From Gnetum montanum (taxonomy: Eukaryota > Streptophyta > Gnetopsida > Gnetales > Gnetaceae), in contig MNCI01022583.1 of assembly GCA_015680685.1 (NCBI GenBank), forward strand, positions 633,335-666,942: a stretch of DNA of 33,608 nt. The letters run 5' to 3'. The position numbers and the translations under genes are program-made. Of the stretch, positions 1-10,669 are shown piece by piece; positions within the stretch are counted from its first letter, which is position 1; every line of letters begins with the position of its first letter. The notes beneath the pieces are model-generated. The model did not search any database and was not told the DNA's origin. It saw only the letters and a list, made by a program, of their open reading frames with translations.

Positions 1-274
1 GCACATACCATGGGTTTCTGACAAAAAGTTTTTAAAATATTTCTAACTCCCACAAGGTTTAACTAATAAAATAATATTAAAGATGACTAACTCATGTAAG
101 TTAAACTTTATCAATGAACTCTAGTCTATTCAAATATAATAATAATAATAATATTAAAATAATCAATCCTCCATAATCACAACTTAGCTTAGTATAACTA
201 GACAAGGAGATAAGTTATCAAAGTGCTCTAAGTTACACTTTAAAAGCTAATCCTTGGTTATGTTATGATTATAG
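1..274 (+). other. 3' part of intron/leader before the extra ORF (element copy 1)
   Basis: AT-rich non-coding stretch directly upstream of the ATG of the extra ORF. Its last ~90 bases align with the bases upstream of the homologous ORF at 22929 (minus strand), including a shared GGTTATGTT just before the acceptor. A branch-point-like CTAAT lies at 247-251 and an AG at 273-274 abuts the ATG. A (TAA)n-like microsatellite lies near 136-155. That this is intron is inferred from conservation of these signals. The 5' splice site and upstream element body lie outside the window. Confidence 0.5.
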
Positions 275-3072
275 ATGGCACCAAGACCCAAAAGCCTGCA
301 AGAGGGAGGACTATCCCAAACAAGAGGGATAAGAGGCCAATAGCTGTAGTAGCTCCAAGAAGAAGTAGCTGAAACACATGCCATGGGACCTCTTCAAGAG
401 AAGCCTGAAGTGAAATTTGTGCCCTGTATTCTCATAGCTGAAACTAGTCAATTGTAGTAAGATGAGATGCGTAGGCCTAGACCAAAGTTGAAATTCACCT
501 TGATTGAGGCCTACCTAAGGCAAATTCATTCTAAGGACATCTAAAGTGTAGTTCTTCAAGAACTTAACTTTTGTTCCTTTTTGGATAGGGCACTAAAAGA
601 GGTAAAAACTCAATTGCAAACCTTTTCCATGTGCCCTATCCTTACTTCTAGTGGAGAGTGGTACAAGGGAGAGATGTACCTCTTCTAGCACAATAGGCAA
701 GAAGATGCCATGGTCAAGATCAAGGATATCGGTGTGTCCTATTCAGTCAAGGCCATTTTAGAGGTCCTTGAGTTACTAAACATTTGGAGAACCTTGGGAA
801 AGATTTCAATGTAAGCGGACCTAGACATCAAGAAGAAATGGGTTCAATGGTGTTGTGGAGTGGACCATGAGGAGTACGGTGCACTCACTAAGGTAGAGAG
901 GGCATATTTCAAAATTTCAGCCTATCACCTCAACCCAACAATGAGGCTACAAAAAATCACAACCTTCTCTGTTTATGTGTGTGTGTGCTGCTCTAAGTAG
1001 TAAATTCCTAGTCAACCTTCTATAGCTCATATTCTTGGAGATTGAGAAAAGATTCAAAGAGAGTAAGCATGGGAGAAAGACACTCCCATTTCCATGCCTC
1101 ATCAAAAAATTATGCAAAAGGGAAGGCATAGCTTATTATGTCTATGATGCACCTCATCATGCTCCTGTCGCATCTTGGCAAGAGATGATGAAGGACAAAG
1201 TGCCCATCAAGCTATATGAAGAGGAGTAGCTACCACCACCACCAACTCAAGAAACAATGCTGGAGGCTTGTGCTACCATGGAGAGCATGTAGAAGCTCTA
1301 TGAGAAACTTCTATAGTAGCAGTAGGTAGGACTAAGTGGTGGAGAACCTTTAGTCTATCAACCAATGTTGAGTCACCTCAACAAGGTTACCTGAAACATT
1401 AGCTGGTTGAAGGAGACTGCACTGTTATTCTCTACACAAAGGATGTAGGCATCCATGAGGTCAAATCTAAGTGCGTGGGAGGTGACAATGTCCATCCCAA
1501 GATTACAACAATTCCTAGATATGTCTAAAAATGTTGTTACTTTTTTGGTGCACTTAGAGGAGGGAAAGGAGGCAACTGTCTTGGTGATGTAGCATCATGG
1601 ATAGGGGACAACAATAGAGGTGGTGGTTGATCATGTAGCAAAGGTCTTAAATGCTCCTACGATTGCTATGCTAGACATTGCTGCACTCAAAGATGTGTAG
1701 ACATCCACAAGAGTAAGTGGAAGGCTAAGTGTAACCTACCATGAAGAGGTGTTGGATCGACTAGTGGGTATTGAGAAACCACTTTTGGAGATATTTAATC
1801 TCTCAAATAACATCCCTACTATCCAATTGGAACTACTAGAGACTAAGGGAAAGCCCATTATCACCAATGGCCAACTTGAAACAACCACAATCAAAAATTG
1901 ATGGTTGGCTATAAAAATTGTGGAATTAAGAGCCAATTTAGCTAGTCCCACCATTCTTGGCCAAGTATTAACAAGGGATGAAGGTTTATTATAGCTTCAA
2001 ACCAAACTCAAGGAGGCTAAGATGGAAAAGGAGGAAGCAATCTTTGATGCATTCTTATGGGAGGCCATGGCCTACAACACTGAGTAGGACTTGTCACATG
2101 AGATTTTGAGACACAAAAGGATCAAATGGTGGAATTTTTGTGATAGTAGTAGGAGTAGCTTGCCAACGTGAGCATGAATTTGAGGAGGTTGGCTACTGAG
2201 AATTATAATCTCTTGATGGAGGAAGTTCGTGCCCTTTATCAGAAAACAACAATTGAGGTACCCTCTTGGAAGAATGAGGCCCTAAATTTTGAGTGGGTAA
2301 AGAATCATTATAGGGACTAGGTTAGGCTCCTTAAGGAGATGAATGAAAAAGAGATTCAACTAGTGAAGGAAAAAATATATAAGGACCTCTAGTAACTCCA
2401 ACAAGGAGGTGATGTGTGGTAGCCCATCTTTGATGGATTAAATGCTTGCAACAAAGTTGAAATTCACCTAAAGGAGTTATAGATCAAGGAGATAATAGAA
2501 TATATGGAGTTAGCCAACCTTTGATATGAAAACTTGGCAATGCTAACTACTAAAAGGCCATGGTAAGAACTAGAGAAATAAGTGGCCAGCTCATACCTCC
2601 TATATGAGGTAGAGTTCAAGCATTACAAGGACACCATGCAAAAGATAGAAATAGCTAATTCCAAGCTTGAAGTTTTCTGAACTTTCTTCACAGATTAACG
2701 ATCAATAGCAGAGAACTTGGCCAAAAGGATGAACAATTACCAAGAGCTATGGAACCTTGTCAAGATGTTTGACATTGAACATAAGCAATTCACTACCTAG
2801 TTCACAAATGCCAAGGAGTTGTTCCTAGTCATGCCATGTCTATGGAACATTCTCATACCATCTCTCATCGATGATGCTGCATGGACTATGTATGATCTTT
2901 AGAGTAAGAAGCAGAAGATGAAGACAATGCTGGATGCCTTTCATCTTCCACCATAAATAGTAGTTGTAGCAAAACAATTGCAACCACCACCTCAGCCTCA
3001 ACCACTACATGCACAAGAGGCTAGAGAAGGTTCCTCAACATTTAGGAGCCTCCACCTTATGGCACTGTCTAA
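275..3072 (+). pseudogene. Extra ORF (env position), coiled-coil-like protein, decayed copy 1
   Basis: Decayed ORF starting ATGGCACC and ending at a TAA in the frame conserved with the second copy, about 931 codon-equivalents. It is colinear with the minus-strand copy at 20135-22929. Shared blocks include VLQELNF (~residue 105), a block around residues 190-270 (YHLNPT, KITTFS, FLEIEKRF), LASPTIL (~550), RRLATEN (~635), KNEAL/VKNHY, IFDGLN (~718), FDIEHKQF and AAWTM near the C-terminus, then a Pro/Gln-rich tail. The C-terminal half is charged and Leu-rich, as in a coiled coil. No signal peptide or membrane span is evident, so I do not call it an envelope protein. A hand reading of 275-2090 found about 16 TAG, 3 TAA and 2 TGA interruptions, plus frameshifts near 985 and 2160. 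The function is unknown; I do not recognise the family. Confidence 0.75.
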
Positions 3073-3295
3073 TCTTCTCTTCATCTTCAGCTATAGAGGA
3101 TCTTTAACCATCTAGTTCTTAAATGATGTTCAATTTTGTTTTCCTAAACATCTAGGTTTGTAGCCATTGCAAATCCATACAATTGGACACTTAGAGTAGT
3201 TAGTGAGTGAATTTATCTATGGTTTCATACCTTCCTAATTTTGTAAGAAGCTCAATCCTACTTCTGTTCACTCAAGGATAAGTTTTCACTTAGTC

Positions 3296-3304
3296 ATGGA
3301 GGTT
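3296..3304 (+). other. Polypurine tract before 3' LTR (copy 1)
   Basis: ATGGAGGTT lies immediately before the LTR start TGATGAA. The surrounding bases (CTTAGTCATGGAGGT) match the tract of the complete element (CTCAGTCATGGGGGT, minus strand at 19884-19898). It would prime plus-strand DNA synthesis. It marks 3305 as the LTR boundary. Confidence 0.65.
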
Positions 3305-4099
3305 TGATGAATCACAAAATGGGTAGTGTCAACAAGCACACATTAATGCATATGTGTTGACATGGTGTTTATTTGTGCCAATATAAATGCATGCATACAC
3401 CACATTTATGACATCCTTAAGTCAATAGAGTAGGTAGGTTCTTACAGTTTCATTTTGTAAAAGTTAGAATATTTTTGAAGTGTTTGTAGTAGGAGTCAAG
3501 GATTTTATGGATCCTTATTCAAGCATAAATGTACCTAAAAACTTCAATGTGCTAGCAATAAAGATGAGATTTTTGAAATACCTTGCAACACTCAGAATAA
3601 AATAGATTTAATTTCCATGAAATTTACTTTTCATGTACTTAGTTAATATGTACATTTCCATGCATAATAATCAATTGGTAGAATGAGGGTGAGAAATTTT
3701 AAATGTAAACACATGTTCTCTTAGTAATCCCAACAATGTTATTGCGTGGTTCACCTAGTAGCATAATGCTAGGTAATCTTAGCAGTGGATACGTGAGTTC
3801 AAGATGTGTATAGTAAGCTGGGAATGGACACTCATCGCCCTTAAGATAGTTTAGGATTTATCTTCTTGTTGTAAATTAGATTAAATACTTAATTTCTATA
3901 ATATTGTTAAAATTAGTTTTCACTTTGGACTAAACCATATGTGACAAAATACCAATAGTCCACGTGGGAAGATAGTGTCTTGTGATCAATGCTTAACAAT
4001 CTAGATGCCAAATTAGTTCCATCCATGGAATTCAACTAGATTGTACATGAACACTTGTAACTTGTATGGTTGGGTGTAGGGGGTACTTGTCACTCATTA
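3305..4099 (+). mobile_element. 3' LTR of the Ty3/gypsy element (copy 1)
   Basis: Starts TGATGAAT and ends TCATTA (TCATCA with a C-to-T change). It aligns end to end, with much divergence, to the LTRs of the complete element (reverse complement of 31322-32220) and to the solo LTR at 14590-15455. Shared stretches include a TATAAATG TATA box near 3382, a TTATTCAAGC block, a CAATAAAGATGA block, and a terminal TATGGTTGGGTGTAGGGG. It follows the extra ORF and polypurine tract, so it is the right-hand LTR of an element whose left part lies outside the window. Confidence 0.75.
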
Positions 4100-4239
4100 A
4101 TGATTATTAATATTTATGTAATTAAGGGTTATGTGGGTATTTACATATTTTATAACAAATTCTCTATATGATTATGGATGTTGGAAGACTTGAATAATTG
4201 TAATATAGATACACCCCAAGATATATGGTTTAGTTAGAA

Positions 4240-4325
4240 CTTTGTAACTCAACATTATCCACTAGAATTGAACCCATGAATTGGAGCTTTAAAATTAAGC
4301 ATTTTACCACTAAGCTAAAACATCA
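4240..4325 (-). repeat. tRNA-derived SINE head or degenerate tRNA-like sequence
   Basis: On the minus strand, TAGCTTAGTGG (4307-4317) fits the RNA polymerase III A box and GGTTCAATTCT (4264-4274) fits the B box with about two mismatches. The two are about 32 bases apart, as in tRNA-derived promoters. The rest does not fold as a convincing tRNA acceptor stem, and the expected CCA-side pairing is absent, so a SINE head is more likely than a tRNA gene. SINE tail and target duplication were not identified. Confidence 0.5.
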
Positions 4326-5113
4326 TTATTATGCTTTATATGGTTATGATGGTTATAAGCTTATGTTTATAATTTAAACCTCATATGTGCACTAACTTTA
4401 TCATTTTAGTTAGGTAACATGATGTTAGAGAAGTAGCATATAGGGAAAGTAATTCATTAGGTATGATGATGTGCTAGTATTGCATCTGATGCCTATGTTT
4501 GTTTGTGTCAATTTTGTTAATATAATTTATAAGGATGGTTAAAGGCTATGGGTATTGGTATGTTATTTTTCTTAAGTTAGGTTTTGAACTCAAAATTCAA
4601 GAATGGTAGATTTAACTTACTTAGAAGAAAGGTTATTTTTTAATTTAAAGAAACAAGAGTATTAATTTTGGAAGATTTATGGACAAAAAAATTTAATTAT
4701 TCTAAGGAAGAGTTAAGTAATCCTAGAAAAAAAGTAAAAATACACTTTTTAGGTTTAGGAAATGGAAGGAGGTGTGGGCAGGGGGAGGGAGGGATGTTAG
4801 ATTCTAAAATTATGTTAATAATGAGCAAAGAATATTCTATTATATATCACAAGCTTGATACTGAGTAGACATCATAAAAAATATGGAAAGAAAAAACTTT
4901 CCAAATTTAGGATTATCTATTTAGGTGTACAATCTTATAATTGATACTTTGAAAGTAAGTAAAAAAATTAATTGTTACTAAGGAGGAAGGTCCAAATCCT
5001 AATGAAATTTACATCACTTTTTAACATTTATACTTAAACTTAAAATAGCAAAAGGATTTGGGATAGAGAGTTATGGTTTAATATCAATATTTGTATTAAA
5101 GTAAGAAAGTGAT
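4326..5113. other. AT-rich intergenic sequence, no recognised gene
   Basis: No similarity to the element proteins found elsewhere in the window. A 66-codon open stretch at 4668-4868 is rich in Lys and Asn and looks like chance AT-rich reading. Some of this may be the 3' part of the LINE-like unit that follows on the minus strand. Confidence 0.4.
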
Positions 5114-5797
5114 ATGACTTGTAGAAGATTTTCATCTTGTGGCTTATTATTTATCTTTTGTCATGAATTTTTGCCATCAACTATAACCTTCTTGTCGACA
5201 CTAGTTTTAATGTTTGAGTTAATAGTATTCTTAGTGAACAAGGAAAAATTTTTCTTACGAGCTATTTCTATAGGCTGCTTAATACTTTCTCTAGTACTAG
5301 TAAAAAATATTCATAGGAGCTTCTATCTTCTCTAGCTTCTTTATTGTCATTTGATCATTCTTATCATTGATATTAACATAATTTCTTATATCTTCAAGCT
5401 TAACATATTTTTTCTTGTCTTCAAATTTTTTTAGCAGAAAAGGAAAAGAATTAAATAAATGTCCTTCACAATGGTAAAAGTTATAAGAAATAGGAAGTTT
5501 ACAATATGTAATTGGTTTAATATAATTCTTTTCTTTTGCTTGTAATACCAATTCCTTTTTAAAATTGATAAGGTTGATTTCAACAAAAAATTTCTATGAA
5601 AATCAAAAGTTGTAGAAACAGACTACATATACTTAATGGGATCTAGAAGACCAAAAATTTTGTGCTCAACTTTTTGAAAAATCAATCAAAGATTATATAA
5701 CTTAACAAAACATGGGACTTTAGCATATTCTTCAAATTGGACATCAAAATCTAAAGCTCGTTTACACATTATCAACATTACATGCTTATGTATAAAA
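5114..5797 (-). pseudogene. LINE ORF1-like protein remnant, C-terminal part
   Basis: Minus-strand reading from 5797 continues in frame from 11808-11911 once the copia insertion is ignored. It resembles the DUF4283-plus-zinc-knuckle module of plant LINE ORF1 proteins. Visible are KHVMLIMCKRALDFD, VPCFVKLYNL, and then YCKLPISYNFYHCEGHLFNS, which has the spacing of a CX2CX4HX4C knuckle. The three expected cysteines now read Tyr, Tyr and Phe. A TGA follows VKLYNL and other interruptions occur. ORF1 proteins bind LINE RNA; this copy is dead. The assignment rests on motif recognition, not a search. Confidence 0.55.
5793..5797 (+). repeat. Left target-site duplication of copia element (TAAAA)
   Basis: TAAAA precedes the LTR start TGTTGAC. 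An identical TAAAA lies at 11808-11812 just after the right LTR, the 5-bp duplication expected from integrase. Confidence 0.75.
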
Positions 5798-7014
5798 TGT
5801 TGACATTTTGGTATGCCAAAACCTTAAGAAAATTAAAGAACAAAGAATTCTATGGATGATATGTTTACAAGTCATGAACAAGAACGTCACATCATGAATA
5901 AGGACTTAAGGAAATGAAATCTACAATAGGTTATCAAAATGGAGGCTTTACAGGAAAGATGAGAGCATGGAAACATATGGATGAGAAAAAAGACTACAAA
6001 ATAAATGAAGATGCTCCAAGGATTGGGAAGAAGCCAAATCAATAAGAAAAAGCATAAAAAACTTGAGCTCAATAGTTGACGAGATGTCTCCAAGAAACAG
6101 AAGATGTCTTAGCTGAGAAGAATGAATTCATAGAAAGACATCTTCAAGAAATAGGAGACATCCCCTTTGTAGAGTAGATGTCTCCCAAAAAACATCTCCT
6201 AAGAGATGTCTCATTCTCCAAGGAGATGTCTCTCCAAAATTGAGGTAGATCTTAGGTAGATGTCCCATTCTCCAAGGAGACATCTCTCCAAAATTGAGGT
6301 AGATCTTAGGTAGATGTCCCAACTTTGAAGAAGATGTCTATACTAGTCATTGGGTAGTTGTTGCACAAAGTTTGAGGAGTTTTCAAAAACTCCAAAGCTA
6401 TAAGAAGACATCAAATTCTTGAGAATTGTGCAAGTTCTATCAACATCAAAGCAATCATTGTCATATCTATGCTCTTCTACTCTTATCCTTCATTGTTACA
6501 TTATTTTCTTGATTGTATGATTGTATGTAGAATTGAGCTTCAACAACAAGGACTTGTAATTGTAGTTACATTCTTTCATTGTATTTTTTTTCTCTTTTTT
6601 GGTTTCCAATTGGGGTTGATATGCTTCTTGTGAGAAGGCATCATCATTGAGCTTGTCGGGATCCTAAGGGATTGAGTGTTTGTGTAGCATCAAAATACTC
6701 CAGAGTAGAACTTAATTTTGTAAAGGTTGTGGGATCCTTGAAGTTACATTCTAAGCTTGTTGGGACCTTATGGGATTAAGTGGTTTTTCTGTGATAAAAC
6801 ACTCCAGTGCAGAGCTCATAGCTTGTATAGGGTGTGGTATCCTTCAAACCACATTTTTAAGAAACAAAGTTTGAAGATGTGTAAGGATTTTACCCTTCTA
6901 GTGTGGATGTACCAAAGTTGGGGAACCACATAAAAATTAAGCATGGTTTTTTTGGTTGATCAATTTTAAATATGGGGAACTTATTCAACCTCCCTTTTAA
7001 GTTCTTGATCTTCA
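5798..7014 (+). mobile_element. 5' LTR of Ty1/copia element
   Basis: Begins TGTTGAC and ends TTCA, two bases before the tRNA-iMet primer site. Direct repeat of 10670-11807; the last 20 bases of the two LTRs align without gaps and differ only by transitions. It is longer than its partner partly because of a 54-bp tandem duplication at 6212-6319, single in the right LTR. It carries a dense cluster of AGATGTCT/AGACATCT motifs. LTR length and 3' tract resemble SIRE/Maximus-type copia elements. Confidence 0.9.
6212..6319. repeat. 54-bp tandem duplication inside the 5' LTR
   Basis: Two units starting CATTCTCCAAGGAGA at 6212 and 6266, nearly identical. The corresponding stretch in the right LTR (about 11067-11117) holds one unit, so the expansion is specific to the left LTR. 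Confidence 0.9.
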
Positions 7015-7016
7015 AG

Positions 7017-7031
7017 TGGTATCAAAGCCCA
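7017..7031 (+). other. Primer binding site, initiator Met tRNA
   Basis: TGGTATCAAAGCCCA follows the LTR after two bases. The canonical copia site complementary to tRNA-iMet is TGGTATCAGAGC, so there is one G-to-A change within the first 12 bases. Confidence 0.9.
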
Positions 7032-7069
7032 GTACTCTTTCTTTCAATGTCAACTTTCAAGAGTGAACT

Positions 7070-8930
7070 ATGGATGGAACATCCTACACAAAGCCATCAA
7101 TGTTTGATGGTTTTGATTTTACCTATTGGAAGGTGAGGATGCAAGGATTCTTCAAGTTAATGGAGTTTAAAGTATGGAAATCCATCCTTGAAGGCTACAA
7201 ACTGCTTGTTGACAATGAAAAAAAGGCAATCAAGCCTTGGAGCAAGTGGACACAAAAAGAAAGAGATAAGTTTATGTGTGATTCTAAAGCAAATAATTTT
7301 TTATATTTTGCATTAAATAAATTGAAATGTAATAGAGTAGGTAGATGTAAACCTACTAAAGAAATCTGGAAAACTTTAAAAGCTACCTATGAGGGAACAT
7401 TGATAGTGAAGCAATCTAAACTTTTAATTTTACAAAGTATGATAAACTTAGAATGAGAGAAGGTAAAAATATAAAAACTTATTTCTCTAGGACAAATGAT
7501 TGAGTTGTGGAAATTAGGGGTACAAGTAAGGACTTTCTTGAAAGTGATGTAATAAAATGATTAGAACATTACAACTGGAATTTAGACCTAAAGTGACAAC
7601 TATGGAAGAGATTAGAGACTTTTTAGTTCTAAAATTTGAAGAGCTTCAAAGTGTTCTAATTGCTTATGAAATGAACCTCATAAGTGAAGGGGAAATAAAA
7701 GATAAGTCCATTACCTTAAAATCAACATCCAAAGAAAAGGAACTAGTTGAGCAATATGTGAGCAACGAAGAGAAAATAGCTCTTCTTTCAAGAAGAGTCT
7801 AATGACTTCTTGTAAGGAAAGGAAGAAGTCTCAATCAATAAGATCCTAATTAATATAACTTTAAAGGTAAGGAGAAAGGTGAAAATTTATCAAATTTTAA
7901 TTTTGATGCTTTTTCAATAGAATGTTGGATATGTGAAGGAAGAGGCCATGTGGCCTCGAAATGCCCTAGCAATGGCATGGTGCGATGAAAAGAGAGGACT
8001 GGTGTTGATATGAAAATGACCAACTTCTACACTAGTTGGGATGATGGTGAGCAAAGTGAAGAAGAAGTGGATAACTCCACAAAAGATTCTTAGCTTATTT
8101 GGATGGCACTTACAAATGAAAATTCACTACAAATTTTTGATGAACTAAGAGGTAGCAATGGTAGGTTGCAATGAAAAGAGAGGACTGATGTGGATATGAA
8201 AATAACCAACTTCTACACCAGTTGGGATGATGGTGAGAAAAGTGAAGAAGAAGTGGATAACTCAGCTTATTTGCATGGCACTTACAAATGAAAATTCACT
8301 AAAAATTTTTGATGAACTAAAAGGTAAGTATGATGAAAGGTATAGTGAATTACGTGAAGAAATTCTCATCCTACATTATCTACTTAAGAAGGTAAAGTAA
8401 AATATGAATAGAAATTTTTTTGAAATTTATACCTTATCTTTCAAACTAAAAGAAGAAATCTCAGACCTAAAGGTTGGGATTGAACTACTAACCCCTTTAG
8501 ATAAAGGAAAATGTAGATATTTTCAAGAAGGAGAGGTCCATGAAAATCAGCCTGAGAGTGAAGATTTAGAAGAAGATCCACAAGAGGATACAAGCTCTAG
8601 CTCAAGTGTAATAGGCTTGATAACCCTATACCTAAGGACACTTCATTTGTTTCTGAAAATTATGGAATTAAACTAGATTTTGGTTATTCTCATGTTGATC
8701 AAAATAGCATTAATGCTTGGTCTTGCCAAAAGGTTCCTAGTAAGGGTATTTTGCAAGTAGCAGTAACTTGGAATGAAAAAGAGCTAAAAGCTGAAAAAAT
8801 ATTCAAAAGAATGGATGATACAAAAAATCATAATTTCTCTTATCATAAAGAACATGAACAAGTAGGTTCATCATACAAAAGAACTAATGAAAGAAAATTA
8901 AAGGGCATGGAGGTACTCCATGATAGATGA
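7070..8930 (+). pseudogene. gag: Copia-type gag remnant (UBN2-like domain, zinc knuckle)
   Basis: The only coding remnant recognised in the copia element. The ATG at 7070 opens a 128-codon stretch with SMFDGFDFTYWKVRMQGFF, the typical N-terminal part of copia Gag (UBN2 / gag-polypeptide family). After a frameshift near 7455 the frame resumes at 7557-7802. A CCHC zinc knuckle CWICEGRGHVASKC lies at 7923-7964 and would bind RNA in the virus-like particle. A 186-bp tandem duplication follows, and then a charged, possibly coiled-coil tail at 8404-8676. Several stops and frameshifts make it a pseudogene. No protease, integrase or reverse transcriptase motif follows, so the element is gag-only. Confidence 0.85.
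7968..8324. repeat. Tandem duplication (~186 and ~171 bp) in gag
   Basis: Units start AGCAATGG at 7968 and at 8154 and share GATGAAAAGAGAGGACTG and ACTTCTACAC. The second unit lacks about 15 bases near 8261. The duplication begins just after the zinc knuckle. Confidence 0.9.
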
Positions 8931-10655
8931 CCTCATCTCAAACTTCATTAGTCTTTTTCATCTTAAATTCAAGTAAGGTAAGTCATGGTAAGTTTCTATT
9001 TCCTTACAGTTAAAACTTTGGTCTATCCTTGAATAGTTATAAATTTCCTTTGTGAAACATATATCTCTATTCATAGGGAAGAAGATCTAAATAGTATGGC
9101 TATCTCCCATGCTTAAACTTTTTAGCTACATACATGTCATTAAATAGGCCTATTCTCTTAGGAAAATAGAATCTAAGAATCAAGAATGGCATTTCATCCA
9201 TATTTATCATAAGATGTCACTAATTTAATAATATTGGACTAAGTTCTATAGGAAATGTTTAGTTGGTTGGTCAAGAAGAAATAAATACTTATTCTAATAT
9301 GTGCTTACTAATTTTTATCCAAGATTTTTTACAAGTTTTTGAATTACAATTTTTTTTTTAAAAAAATGCTAATTAATAAAGAAATCAACTTTAGGTAAAA
9401 AATGAGCACATATGTAGGGGAAGCTTGGACCTCATGAATTATTATGAAGCATCCATACATGATAGTGTGTGAAAATTGTTTGAAGACATATGAAAGGTAT
9501 ATTCATCTACTACTAGAGCAAAACATTTTTTTGGTTCAATTTTTTAAAATTTTTACATTCTTAGAGTGATCATCAATTACTTTATGGACATATATTTCAG
9601 AAATATTTATCATGATTTGTTTTAATCCATCATGTTAGCATTAATCTAATCCTTCAAAGTTGGATATATATGTATTTACTCTCTTGCCGTGAAATTACTA
9701 GCCTTTGTTGATGCCTCAGAAAGAGTAAATTATTGAGTGATTATCGAATTGTATGACATTGGTTTATTTGTTATTAATGGCTTATTCAAACAAGTTACAT
9801 GAGTCTAAATGCTCAAACTTTAGACTCCAGCCTTTGGTTTTAAATTCTCTTGGACATTATTTGAAAGGCTTGACTTAGATATGTTTGGAGTAGTTGTGGC
9901 TTATTAATAAGGGTCAGCTCTCAAATGGAATCTGGTTTGTAAGCCCTATGAAATAATGCTATGAAATGTGCTTTACTTAACTAATTTTTTAAATTTTTTT
10001 ATCTCTATAATAGTACTACACACTATGAATATACCTTCTTAGAGTACTTAAACCCCCTATTACTAATATGAACTAAAGCAAGAAGTATCTTATGAAGTTC
10101 TAAAAATGAATAGATAATATACCTTAAACTTCCTCAAGATACATGTGATCCATATGGACATATCAGAAATTGCCTTATCTCCTAATCTAGAGACTAATCT
10201 AAAATTCCTTATGAGTCAAAGTATGTATGTGCTTATTCATATGCCATTTTGAGCTGATGGAAGAGATTTATAAACTCTTATAATGTCTTACTTGAATGAA
10301 GATTGTACACTCTTTTGATCTATCTTGTTGCTAGGATCCACTCCTTTTTTATGATGTTTGAAAAGGAGGAGAATTTCTTATATGATGATGTGAACTATGC
10401 TATTATTATAAATATCATTTCTGATTGTAATGTGATGATGTGAAATGACTTAATGACTTGTAATATGATTATGATTTATGGAATATAGTGCACTATTGGG
10501 ATTTGGTGGAGATATATGTAAATAGGTCATGAGAAATTTTGCAATTATATGTCCTAATGACTTATGAGTTGAGTAACTGTAGTAAGGATGTAGTATCTTT
10601 AGCTCAATTGATTTTTGGACTTACCAATCCATTTTCTTAAGTTTTGGACATCATC
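8931..10655. other. Non-coding interior of copia element, pol absent
   Basis: About 1.7 kb between gag and the polypurine tract. I see no integrase, YVDD-type reverse transcriptase or RNase H motif on either strand, only short AT-rich chance frames. This could be a deleted pol region or the native 3' untranslated part of a non-autonomous gag-only element. Confidence 0.55.
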
Positions 10656-10668
10656 AAAAAGGGGGAGA
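10656..10668 (+). other. Polypurine tract of copia element
   Basis: AAAAAGGGGGAGA lies one base before the LTR start TGTTGACC. This is the usual form in SIRE-like copia elements and sets the boundary of the right LTR. Confidence 0.85.
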
Positions 10669-10669
10669 T

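Noticed and set aside
4240-4325. Functional tRNA gene
   Set aside because: The A and B boxes are plausible, but no acceptor stem pairing or clear anticodon arm is seen.
6128-6322. Open frame with a repeated MGHLPKIYLNFGE motif
   Set aside because: It is the antisense reading of the 54-bp LTR duplication, not a repeat protein.
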